A DNA stretch of 23,486 nt, from positions 1-23,486 of the forward strand of contig JABYQS010000422.1 in the NCBI GenBank assembly GCA_022592435.1, in the 5' to 3' direction. The notes beneath the pieces are model-generated. The model was not told where the DNA came from, did no database searches, and saw only the letters and a list, made by a program, of their open reading frames with translations. The DNA is from Cerioporus squamosus (lineage: Eukaryota > Basidiomycota > Agaricomycetes > Polyporales > Polyporaceae). The position numbers and the translations under genes are program-made. Positions 7,436 to 17,121 of this stretch are shown here, piece by piece (the stretch's first letter is position 1; every line of letters begins with the position of its first letter).

Positions 7436-9885
7436 ATGAAGTTCTTCCGCTACGAGGGCCTACTGTACACGGTCGTCAACCCCTCGGATCGTGAATCCCT
7501 CCCGGGCATACCCAACTCCGACCCAGAGTACAATCTCCAGGGCTGCGAGCTCCGTCACGCGATCTGGGTTACCGAGCGCTGCCCGGAGCTGGCATACATG
7601 CTGAGGAGATACGACGACGAGGCTACGTTCCTCACGCGGCTCGCCATCGATCCGAAACACGCCCCTTTGACCCGCGTGCAGAATGGATGCATCCTCGATG
7701 CCAACGTCCGCCGCGCCTGGGAGCGGCTCGAGGAGCTGTTGCTCTATATGAGCAACATTCTGCTGGGCATCGCCGCTGGCAATCCCGACGCGCGGTTCCC
7801 CTTCGATGCGTTCTGGCACGAACCGTCGGCATACGGCTACAAGAACGTCCATCCGCACGAGGTCGCTGCCCGGAGAGCTGTCGCGAAATCGCTTGATGCA
7901 CTCCGTGCTCTCCTCGCACGCACGTTGCTTGCCATCGCGCTCACCACCCCTGACTTATCGACGACCCAGCCACTTTGGGTGTCTCCTCCGCTCTATGTAC
8001 CCTGCCCCGGACCAAGTCTACGAGGTCCCTCACACCCAAGACGGCTCCTGGCGACCCTTCTTCTGATGGAGCTCACTCTCCACCTCTAGTTCCAGCGTGG
8101 CGCCCCCTCCTGCGTGGCCCGAACCCAGCTTCCCGACACCCGGGCCCGGCCAGCTCCCCGGAGAGAGCTTCTACTCGTTCGTTGCGCGTCGAGAAGCCGC
8201 ACATCGAGCAGCAGAAGCCAGCGAAACCGCAGCCAACCGAGAGAAGCGCCTCGCGCGTGATCAGTGCGCCCAAACCTTCGCGCAACCGGCCAAACGCTCC
8301 TCCACGACCGTCTACCTCTGGGTCAAGTACTGTGAGGTCGACCCTTGGTGCCCACCCGAGTGGGCTGATCTGGAGCATCGCGAGCTCATCGGCCACAGGA
8401 ACGGCCGTCTCAGGGAGGTCTGGGAGCTGTACTCCCACCGCCAGAAGCGGTACGACGCATGGACGGACCAATGGGACATTTATCCCCCGCTGGCTGAGGA
8501 GGACACCCGCACTGCAGACGATGACGAGGACGAGGATAGCATCTACGCCGACGACCCGCCTATCTCGCCCGAGGAGCTGAATGCCTCGCTCGCCACTCCT
8601 GCGCATCGAGCTCCGACCGTGGATGCCACTGTTGGGGTCCACCACCCGTTCGCGGAGTCTTTTGCCACAGACTTGCGGGTGTACTATGACAGCCATGCCG
8701 TCGACTACGTCCCCTACATTCCTTCGCTGCAAGAAGTCGCCCGCAAGCGGTACGGTGTCATCACAATGCACGACAACCGCCACCGCCTCGCGTGGAGAGC
8801 GCACAACGTCGCTGCGTTGCGCAGAATCACAGGATACCTGGAAGCAGACCTCCCAGAAGAAAGTCATTTTTCCATGATCCTCTCCGCATTCGTGGACCCC
8901 TTGCTCGTGAAGGGAGACCGTGACCCTCGCGCGCCCGAGTGCTTGTGGGACCTCGCCCGCAGGCACCCGGAATCCCTGCTCGCTGAGCAATTCCGTCATC
9001 CTTGCATGATCTTGCGCCGGGTCCGATTGAACGGTACGGTCTGGTATCGCATACACTATGCCAGCGACGACGACTCGGCCTGCCCATGGGACCTCATTCT
9101 GAAGAGCGGAATGACCGTCCTAGAGCTCATGCGTCAACACGGGGTCCACAGCCGACGTGAGGCTGCCATCTACATGGTGACCCGCGGCATGCCTTTCCAT
9201 ACCATCATCCAGCCTAGTCCTCGCGATAAGGTCACCCTTCGCCCGGACATCCAAATTGTACTTGGTTGGCGCTTGCAACAGAGCCTCAATCGGTATGACT
9301 ACTGGACGTACGAGACTCGCGTGCGGTCGCTTCTCCGCGGGCCGAGGGCCCGCGCAGCCCTGCAATGCGGCGGTATCGTCTGGCGTCTCGCCCTTGAGGT
9401 CCTCAGAGAGACCCGCGTCGAGGAGGTCGCGTGCGGACCCTCCAAGGCGACAGACGAGTACGCGATGTTGTTTCGCCCTTACCGCGGCGATGACTATCGC
9501 GACGACAAGCTTTCGCCTGATGAGGTCGACGTCATTTGCGGAGTCTACAAGGTCGTCATCAGTACGTAACATCTATAACTATAGCAGATCCTCAACTGAC
9601 GCGTTTCTAGACAATGGTCAAACGGAAGACCGGTCGTGGTGGCCGAAGGAGATCCACTGGCGGGGCTCACACATGGACCAGGGCTTTTGGACCCCTTGGT
9701 GCGAGAGCTGGTTTCTCAGGCGTCTTCGCCACATCCGTGCTGGCGAAGTCAAGATCCACAACGCGCAAGGATGGGCCGACAATCTCCGCTTGGCCAGCAA
9801 GGCAAAGTTGTTCTGCGACTCGCTCGAGCTCGCCAGTAATAACTGGCTCAATCACCATTTCCAGGTATGCGAAGAGGACATGTAA
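7436..9885 (+). pseudogene. Large Agaricomycete-type hypothetical protein, frame-broken in the middle
   Basis: Part 1, from the ATG at 7436 to about 7978, carries RRYDDEATFLTRLA, PLTRVQNGCILDANVRRAWE and RRAVAKSLDALRALLA. I recall these segments at the start of a multi-copy protein family of unknown function in mushroom genomes. Part 2 lies in another frame, from about 7995 (MYPAPDQVYEVPH) through a TGA at 8064-8066, then open to 9561. It includes SFYSFVARRE, TTVYLWVKY, RQKRYDAWTDQWDIY, an acidic stretch and RRGMPFHTI-like text. A 49-bp intron (9562-9610, GTACGT..CTAG) leads to the last exon, 9611-9885, with TEDRSWWPKEIHW. The break near 7978-7995 cannot be bridged by an obvious intron in frame. 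About 100 residues expected there seem to be deleted. The ends are well kept, so decay may be recent. Confidence 0.6.
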
Positions 9886-10627
9886 GTAGGTTGTATGGTA
9901 GGTCATCGGCATTCGCATTATTTGTGCTGGTTTGCTCAGCCTGCATATGTGCTGTAGATTTGTACTGTAGTCTAGTGTATGCATATGAGTAACTCGCATA
10001 GATTGCAGAGAGGCATTGTGGAGGGCCGATGCTGACCCGCTTGTGTCTTACCTGTTCGTAATCAGCTTTCGTAGCCTCGTTCTCTCGACGTGCAGGGCGT
10101 ACTTCCCACCGCACGTACGGTCGGTTGAGGCAGGCAGCCTAAACTGCCGTATGGTCGTCCTGGCGTCACGGCTGAGCTCACCGGCCTAGCCGGTTGGAAC
10201 CAATCCTGGTCGCTGGTCTTGCTGGCCGTGCAGTTGTCCTGACGGCCCTGACTACAACGGTAGAAGGTCCCAGGCGGTCTCCCTGGCCGCCTCGTCGAGC
10301 TGACCGGCCTCGGAAGCTATGAGGCCGGTCGAAGCTGCCGGACGGTCTGGCTAGCTGTGCAGTCGAGCTGACCGGACTCGGGAGCTACCAGGACGGTCGA
10401 GGCTGCCGGATGGTCTGGCTAGCCGTGCAGTCGAGCTCACCTGTCCCAGGCATACTGCCACGCCAACACTGTCTCCCGCCTGCATGTGCGCCTACGCTAT
10501 GTATGTATGTCTTCGCTTGTGGTCTCTGTTTGTATATCAGCGTCTGCCGGCCCCCCTTATCAATGAGTCCCTTCGTGCTCGCTCACCAAGACTCCATCCA
10601 CTCCGCCTCCCCCCTCGCAGTACTCCC
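9886..10627. other. Non-coding gap upstream of the KDZ transposase
   Basis: I see no gene here. The right half is GC-rich and made of related CCGG/GGTC words, including the 68-bp tandem repeat annotated separately. A pyrimidine-rich tract ending CTCGCAG (about 10600-10620) just before the transposase ATG could be the acceptor of a 5' leader intron. I looked for terminal inverted repeats matching the far side of the TET/JBP gene and found none by eye. Confidence 0.5.
10294..10446. repeat. 68-bp tandem repeat, two full copies plus a partial
   Basis: The units 10294-10361 and 10362-10429 both start GTCGAGCTGACCGG and end GTGCA; a third start (GTCGAGCTCACC) follows at 10430. A weaker related piece (CTGGCCGTGCAG) lies near 10228. 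Subterminal tandem repeats are common in DNA transposons, so these may belong to the KDZ element, but no element boundary is proven. Confidence 0.75.
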
Positions 10628-12922
10628 ATGCCACTCTTCGCTGACGTCGTGGATCGCCTACTGGATCATGAAGGTCTTTATAATGAGGTCTCTTTTGTGC
10701 AGATTGCCATCTTTCTCGAGTTGATTACTCGATTCCTGCCTTTGCTTGATCTCGTTGCTCCGCGTCGCCGGGTTGCTCTCCCGCCGCTGCCAGACAATGT
10801 CGCTCATCTGGTGTCGATGGGCACTAATCTGCCTCCTGCTCAAGTCACCGAGCTTTGGTTGGCCATTGGTCCAATGCTGTTGGAAGGAGAGATGATGACC
10901 GCGTCTGCACCTGAAATCGATGTGTCACTATCGGCCAAGGCCCCCACATGCCGCCTGGGTGAGTTACGAACTTCAGATCGTCTCATGGGTACTCTCCTAA
11001 CTCATGTAATACAGGTGCTGAGACGATTGTCCCGCCCGTTCGTGAATGCCAAACACCTGATTGCAAGGACTATGGCAAACCTTTAGGGGGAATTGACAAG
11101 GGATATGTAGGCACACTGTATACCCGCAGCCGAGGCACTCTCCCCATTCGAGTAGTACCTCTCTATTGTCGTCGTAAGCATTCTACTGTGTTGCGAGATG
11201 ACCTGGCTCACCTGCGCTGCTAGACTGCAAAACCACCTATCGGCCAAACTACTTTGTGCGTGAGGCAAGCCACGCGGACGCTGTTTGACAGTACCATGGC
11301 GGCGTCCCAGACGTTCTTGAGGTCGCAGAGTACTCTTTCGTCGAGACACGCCTCGTCAGGCTGTTCCGAAATCAGATGGCTTTCTCACAGTACGTATCTG
11401 TCGGATTTGCTTTATCGGGCTCCGCTCAATGCAATGTGTTGCAGTGGCTCTGGCGAAACGATCGCTCGCATTTACAACCTAGGGTTGTCGGATATACCGG
11501 AAGCTAGGCCGCTCAGTGCCGAGACCGTTTGGCACGGATTTTATTTGCATGCTCTCTTGCTTCACGCGCAACGCAAGCATGCGGCGCTGCTTGTGCCTCA
11601 TGGTGGGGTTCATGCCGATCGTCTCAACGCCGCCATCGCTGCTTGCAACGAGGCCATGATTGGGGTCGGCCAGCCTCAGTGGGCGCACGCGTGCGACGAA
11701 TGCGAGAAAATCTTTGGGCCGGACGAGCAGAATCCGGACGCTCCTTGGCGTAGGTGACTGGTCCCCCCTTGCATGAGGCGCATGACATGCTCACAACGTC
11801 CTGGTTTGTTCTTCAGAACGAATGAATGCGTGCGTCATGGATGGGGTGACTGTCGGGCATCCTAGGTGCAATGTGAGCGGGTGCACCAACCGCCTGTTGT
11901 CGCCTCGCGACAGGTTCTGCTCGGCTCACGCCGGCAGGAACTCCATCTGCGCAGTGGAAGGCTGTGAGCTGGACGCTGTTCCAGGTCGCCGCACCTGCTC
12001 CACGCCCGCTCATGGTGAATTCGAGGATCAGAAGCGTGAAGAGGGCCAGGCGATTTTTCGTTTGAAGAAGTGTCTTCAAAATCGCTCAGTGACGTCTGCG
12101 ATGCGTGGGTTGTCCACAGAGGTGACCTCAGACCTCCCTCTCTCCGATCCGGGTTCCGATGGTGACGACGCCGATGCAGTCGACAATAACGACCTCTTCG
12201 ACGAGGTTGTGCTCCCTTCCAATTTGACTGCTCGTCGAACATCGCGGGCTCCACCTCAGCCAGACAGCTCAGGGGACAGCGGCTCGGGGCAACCCAAGAT
12301 GAAAGGGGCGCTAGGGTGGCGGTATACTCACAATGAACAGCTCATGGTGAGGTGTTGTGGTGTCATTCTCTCACGGGCAACGTTCTTCGAGGCAGAGTCT
12401 ATGTCGAACTGCCATGTACGTCTTCTTTCCTTTAGCAGCCCTTTGGCGTCAGGCACTTACAAGTTCACACAGCGATTCGTCGTGGTGACATTTCCTCCGC
12501 ACTTCCCTCGGGCCCTGCCTTCTTTCATCTTCTTCGACAACAATTGCAACTTCCTCAAGCATCTCCTGGCCCTGGGCGAAGAGCGATTGCTCCAGATCGG
12601 CTTCCCGGTCGACGTCTTTCATGCCCTTTGCAAGCACAAGGATTCGGACGGATTCTGCCAACTCAATTGCAACCCGGCCGGGTATCCGGAGCTCTTCAAC
12701 GCCCTGAACCAATGGTTGTTCAACTCGTCAGCGGCGGAACAGGGTAACGTGTGGTTCGGGAAGTTCCTCCCTGTCGTGCGAGAAATGAGCGAACTGCACT
12801 ACAACTTCTTCCTCGACAAGATGATTCTCATCAGGAATGAGTACACCGTCTCTGTGTTGGAGAAACGGGGTAGTCACCCTTGCCTGGTGCCTCTTGAGGA
12901 GCTCGCCTTGCCGCGCGCATAG
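10628..12922 (+). CDS. KDZ-family transposase with CxC5- and CxC6-like cysteine clusters, one in-frame stop
   Basis: Six exons (10628-10958, 11015-11173, 11224-11389, 11445-11749, 11817-12415, 12473-12922) join in consistent phase to 669 residues. A first Cys cluster (C122, C127, then YCRHC at 162-165 and KTTYRPNYFV) resembles the CxC5 module. A second (CDEC at 302-305, CVMDGVTVGHPRC, then FCSAH and RTCSTPAH) resembles CxC6. Both modules are known from Kyakuja-Dileera-Zisupton (KDZ) transposases. The C-terminal core has FFDNNC (D542), VDVFHALCKHKDSDGFCQLNCNP (D567) and FNSSAAEQ (E609), candidates for the RNase H-fold acidic triad. A TGA at 11286-11288 falls in HADAV-stop-QYHGG, where relatives have an amino acid, probably Arg (CGA to TGA). 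No alternative splice site I could find removes it. The copy is otherwise intact. It is convergent with the TET/JBP gene, with 75 bp between stops. Confidence 0.85.
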
Positions 12923-12997
12923 ATCCTCGCATCGTCTCTACGCAGCTCGTGTATTTATTCCTTATTTATCTATCAGCGAATACATGTACATCCCAGT

Positions 12998-14792
12998 TCA
13001 CACAGCGCGCGATCGCTCCAGGGCAGACGCCTTCAATGCGTCCCAGATGCCAAGCCGTGCGATGCCCTCGCGAAAACGCTGCTCACCCGACTTGGCGTGC
13101 TGCAAGCCATTGGCCTCAAAGTCCTTCTGAGAGCGGAAACCACATTCCTCCCAACGGAAGAGACCTCCGGCCGTAAACTGGGTGAAGGACATTCGGGTTT
13201 CGTGCTCGGCGACGGGGATGTTGGAGTGACGGAGGATGGCGGAGGGGATGAAGATAACAGCGCCGGGGGGGAATTCAACGGCGATCCTCAGATCCCACAA
13301 GACGAGGTGGCCGCCGGTTTTGGGGTCGAAGTCGCCGAGGGCAACGACGGCGCACCATCCAGTGGTGTGGTTCAGATGATCCAGGTGGATCTTGGTAGCG
13401 ACGCGGCCGCCTAGTTTGAAGGTTGCCGCCGCAAATACCGAGTTGTCGAATGGGCGACGAAGCGTAGGATCGCTCTTGAGGATGTTGTTGAAGTTCTTGT
13501 GGTAGTGCTTGTGAAGTTCTGGTGCGAAGAGGTTGAAAGCGCCTGCGCGGAGTTAGTATCTGCGTGACGTCGATAAACCATAAGACCTCACTGTTGATGA
13601 ACCCTGCAAGTCGAATAATCGAAGGCGACTTGAGGATATTGTTGATCGCATCGGCATTCCGGCCTTGCGCGATGTTGGAGGGCCGCTTTGTGTGTGGTCG
13701 TTAGTCCGAACATTCGGCTGAGGCAGTCACGGGTAGGTACTGACCTTCTGACCGCCGCCGTACGACACGCCTACGGTCGCTGACGGGTAAGGTCCGCGTC
13801 GGTTGGGTTTCGCATTAGCAGGGAACCGATACTCCGCTTCTAAATCTTGCATGGCCTTCGTGGCGTCCCGGACTGCTGTGCTCCAAGAAGCCTCGTCTCG
13901 CGGAGAACCTGCTAGCACAGCGAACACGTGGCCTTCGGCATCCAGGAGAGGCAATGGTGTCCTGGGGCCACGAGGGGGCATCAGCGCTCGGCGGAACAGC
14001 AAGAGCCAGCCACATAACTCACTTGCCGTCCCACTCTACGATGGTGAATCCGCGCGCGATGAAGTCCTCCAAGGTGGATGTTTCGAGCTCGTCGCGAGAG
14101 GGCTGGTAACGAGCACCGATGTAGCCTGACGAGGCCACGGGGAATATAGCGGGCCCTTCATCCCTCGAGCGAGAGAAATTCGAGTCATCTGTCAGAGAAA
14201 CATTGATATAGACAGGTTTGCCGCGTAGCAGTGCTCGCAGTGTGACTGTCTTCGGCTCACGACAAGCCTGGTCGGATGGCGCTTCCGCCTGGGCCTTGCG
14301 ACGCTTGGCACGGCGGCGGTCCTTCTTGCGAGCCTTCGAACGCTTCTTCCGCTTCTGCGCTCTGGTCACTGTGCAGGGGAGGCTCAACGACATGTATAAT
14401 GGATGGTTGCAGACGAACGTACGAATCTCCGGAGCCTCGCCCTCGGAATCGTCGTCAGTGTCGTCGGTGTCGTGGGGAGCTCCAACTTCCTGGTCTTCGT
14501 TGCCAAAGTTCATGCGGAGGCCATCGACGTCCTCGGTGTCGATGGGCAAGGGCACGTCGTCTTCGTCGACATCCTCTGGCGAGGCCGGGGCTCCGCAACG
14601 CATGGCTGCCAGGGCCACGGAGAGGAAGCTCGTCATGAGCTTGATGGGTTGCAGATGAGCTGTCTTCGGCTTCGAGGTGGACAGAGTGCTTGGGCCCATT
14701 GCGAGGTGATCTAGCATACGTGGGTGCCACATAAATCGCAAAATGCAAGGGGGGAGCGCACCTGCTTGCGATTCGGGCACTGCACCATGCAT
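12998..14792 (-). CDS. TET/JBP-family 2-oxoglutarate/Fe(II) dioxygenase, predicted 5-methylcytosine oxidase
   Basis: Four exons on the minus strand (14023-14792, 13745-13961, 13592-13685, 12998-13542) give 541 residues. The introns are 61, 59 and 49 bp, with GTGAGT, GTCAGT and GTGAGG donors. The N-terminal third is acidic (EDVDEDD, DTDDTDDDSEGE) and holds a strong basic patch at about 146-168 (KRKKRSKARKKDRRR...), a likely nuclear signal. The double-stranded beta-helix shows KIHLDHLNH with the iron ligands H413 and D415, GGHLVLWDL, FPPGAVIFIPSA, distal H466 in ILRHSNIPV, and R477 in RMSFTQFTAGGLFRW for 2-oxoglutarate. All expected catalytic residues are present. The family oxidises 5-methylcytosine and is expanded in basidiomycetes together with KDZ transposons; CcTET of Coprinopsis is the tested relative. 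The true start may be a later Met (for example Met 32), because the first 40 residues look unlike the rest. Confidence 0.87.
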
Positions 14793-15077
14793 CTGACCGG
14801 TCGCTCCGCTCGCGACATCCCGAGTTGAAGTTAATGGCGCTGCTGCATTGCGTTGGGCCGAACTCTGATGCTGACGGGCTGTCAGGCGGAATCAACACGT
14901 CTCGCCTGCATGAGTATGCACGAGAACTGACGACTTCGACGCGGTAGAGCGTCTTGAATCGCCCGCCGGACGTGTCCCAAGGCATGGCGCAAGTCAGCTG
15001 GGAGATGTTCGTGGTCAGTCGGTGCGCGTTGTCCACGATGCGGACAGCCACAGCCCAACATGACGCGTGAAACTCCC

Positions 15078-15126
15078 ATGGGTGGCTGACGGAGCTGGCA
15101 CATGAGGAGATCCGTCAGCCACCCAT
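15078..15126. repeat. Perfect 16-bp stem hairpin
   Basis: Arms are 15078-15093 and 15111-15126 with a 17-nt loop. It lies about 290 bp upstream of the TET/JBP start. It has no T-rich tail and is not near a gene end, so it is not a terminator. It may be a small foldback element or a regulatory dyad. Confidence 0.85.
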
Positions 15127-15514
15127 AGGGTGCAGTGCGGGCAGAGTGATTGAACAGCTCACCTGCTCTATCTCCTTTGCCTGAACTCATTGCGCGTGCG
15201 CTGCTGACGGTAGATGTCCGCGGGCCGTGGGCGAGTAAACCGGGAACAAGAGCACGAGGGGGAGAGCCACGGCCGGGGACAAGGACACAGTTGATGGATA
15301 AGAGCTAAGGATGCCGGTCAGGTTTACAACTGACCAGAGAACCCGGTCGAGGGGCCCGCCGGTCGGCCGCCGGTTGGGGCGGTGTTCGTATGGGTCTTGG
15401 CCCGGTTGTGTCTGCACATCCGTTGCCTCGAAACCACGCCGGTCGGGTTTGGGGGCTGCCTCATGGCTGTCTTCCGCGTGTTCTGCGCTCAGGCACGGGA
15501 GCAGCGATTTTCCA

Positions 15515-15556
15515 GGGATCTTCTGATGGTATGCGTCCACACAATCAGAAGATCCC
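15515..15556. repeat. Perfect 13-bp stem hairpin
   Basis: Arms GGGATCTTCTGAT (15515-15527) and its complement (15544-15556) enclose 16 nt. No target duplication was seen around it. Function unknown. Confidence 0.85.
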
Positions 15557-16048
15557 GTTCCATGTGCAACATTGCAAGACCGCTTGAAGGGTTTACCACT
15601 ACGCCAAGATCATACTACTGCGTGCAATCGTCATGCGCGTGTCGACAGTCCCTGGTTAGACAGTCAGTGTCAACCACGCACAGAGTTCAGTCCAGAGGGC
15701 TCTGACACGGTGCTAATTGTGGCTACTTCGCGATTTGGAGTTGAGGGGGGCTTGTTATTTTGATACACCAAGGAGGCTACGTACACAGTGGTTAGGAAGT
15801 ACAGATGGGGTGTTGTCGATGAACGCACGAACGTGATGGCGCCAAGCCACGATCGCGTTTCCCTCTCCGGCTGACATGAGGACCGAACGTAGCCGAGGCC
15901 GCGTGTCACCCACAAAGCGAGCTTGATTCCGGCGGGGATCTACGCAAACAGGTATCACACGATCGAAGCGCCAGGCCACACTTTTAACCATTCTGACGCC
16001 ATGTGCCAGAGCCATTTGTACAAATGAAGTACTACGTAGACTCATATG

Positions 16049-16916
16049 TCAGGATCCGTCTGCATTGTCCGGGGTGTCGCTGTCGGAGGAGGATACCTCT
16101 TCCGACGCGCAGTAACGAGACAGGGTGTACCGCTCTGATAACGCTTCCTAAGGTTATATGAATGTCAGTGCCCCCTGCGCTTGTAGGACGAAGAGCCGCA
16201 CCGGTATGATATGAACCGCCCAGGCGAACCGGAAATGCACCCAGATATCCTCCGCGGGAGGAGGACCCGGGACACCACTTCGCTGATACATGATGGTGGC
16301 CGATATCAGGAGGTGCTGATAGAAAGAACCCCACCACATTTTGGCCAGCTCGGGTGACTCTTGCAGATGCGAGAGGATCGCCATCATCGTCCGTAATCCC
16401 TCCCGCTGGGGAGAGGTCAATGCGTGGTAGATGTCGGATCTCCTCACAGCAGCGACGAACAAGGGTAGCCGAGCCTCTTGTGCAACGGCATCCTGATCTT
16501 TCTGAGGAATAACAAGCTGTAAAGAGCCTATGAGCATCCTATGTTCAGGCAAGTCGGCGAGAACTGACCGCAATCGTGGTGGTACCGGTCTCCAAGACCA
16601 CTGCCAAGTCCCTGAGAGGTGGAAACTTGTAGCGAGAACGGCCCCACACAAGCACGAAACGCGCTGTTCCGGAGGGGGGAGGCGTGGCTGACCGTGCCTC
16701 GCCGTTGTAGAATTCGATGACATCGTGGTTGTCAGGTCTGATGCCAGGACCATCGTCGTCGCCCTGTGGGACGCCGACGACGTCCTCGAAACCTTGAAAG
16801 CCATACGGATGTGTGCAGCGTCTCACGGCCGCCATGTATTCGGAGACCGCTTGATTCTCTTCAGGTGGCATTGCGCGTGGTGGTGGTATGAGGATGAGGT
16901 GAAGAGATGTGCGCAT
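16049..16916 (-). CDS. Unrecognised protein, intact member of a paralogous pair
   Basis: Exons 16569-16916, 16202-16516 and 16049-16147 (all multiples of three) give 253 residues ending ...SDTPDNADGS. The introns are 52 bp (GTCAGT..TACAG) and 54 bp (GTGCGG..TTAG with a CACTGAC branch site), both phase 0. Recognisable pieces shared with the neighbour at 17122-18786 are HDVIEFYNGEA, LRDLAVVLE, REGLRTMMAILSHL, YQHLLISATIMY and GPPPAEDIW. The first Met (16916) or a second (16871, MPPEENQAV) could be the start. The C-terminus is Ser/Asp-rich. There is no membrane segment or catalytic motif that I can name, so no function is proposed. The matching intron positions in the paralog support the model. 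Confidence 0.7.
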
Positions 16917-17121
16917 CCTCAGCTGGCGCGGGCTGGATAAGCCACGAGCCCTCGGAACTGCAGCATCGGGCGCATCAGCACATCTGTGCCGCGTGAGCTA
17001 TCTACTCTTCTCCATGCTCTACACGATGGCGTCTGGGCTGGAGCTCCGGCTGAACAAAACAGCGCCAGATGGAGTGATACACACCAGGATACGGACTAGT
17101 ACAGAACAGGGCGTTATGGAA

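Larger units (their letters stand above)
14793..16048. other. Non-coding gap with two perfect hairpins
   Basis: I see no supported gene. Hairpin 1 (15078-15126) has a perfect 16-bp stem with arm ATGGGTGGCTGACGGA and a 17-nt loop. Hairpin 2 (15515-15556) has a 13-bp stem with arm GGGATCTTCTGAT and a 16-nt loop. An ATG at 15190 on the minus strand followed by a short open frame could be an upstream leader exon of the TET/JBP gene, but I could not connect it by splicing. Confidence 0.5.

Noticed and set aside
8073..9056. Minus-strand ORF of 327 residues opposite the large hypothetical gene
   Set aside because: Codon patterns, the splice site and family-like segments are all on the plus strand; this is a GC-rich shadow frame.
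14455..15051. Minus-strand ORF of 198 residues overlapping the TET/JBP first exon
   Set aside because: It is an out-of-frame shadow of the acidic and basic coding region; Arg/His-rich text comes from GC-rich codons.
9886..15560. Terminal inverted repeats enclosing the KDZ and TET/JBP genes
   Set aside because: I compared the GC-rich flanks by eye in both orientations and found no convincing matching ends or target duplication.
15755..16045. Minus-strand ORF of 96 residues after the intact paralog
   Set aside because: It begins just beyond that gene's stop, overlaps other open frames, has no recognisable motif and is likely 3' flank.
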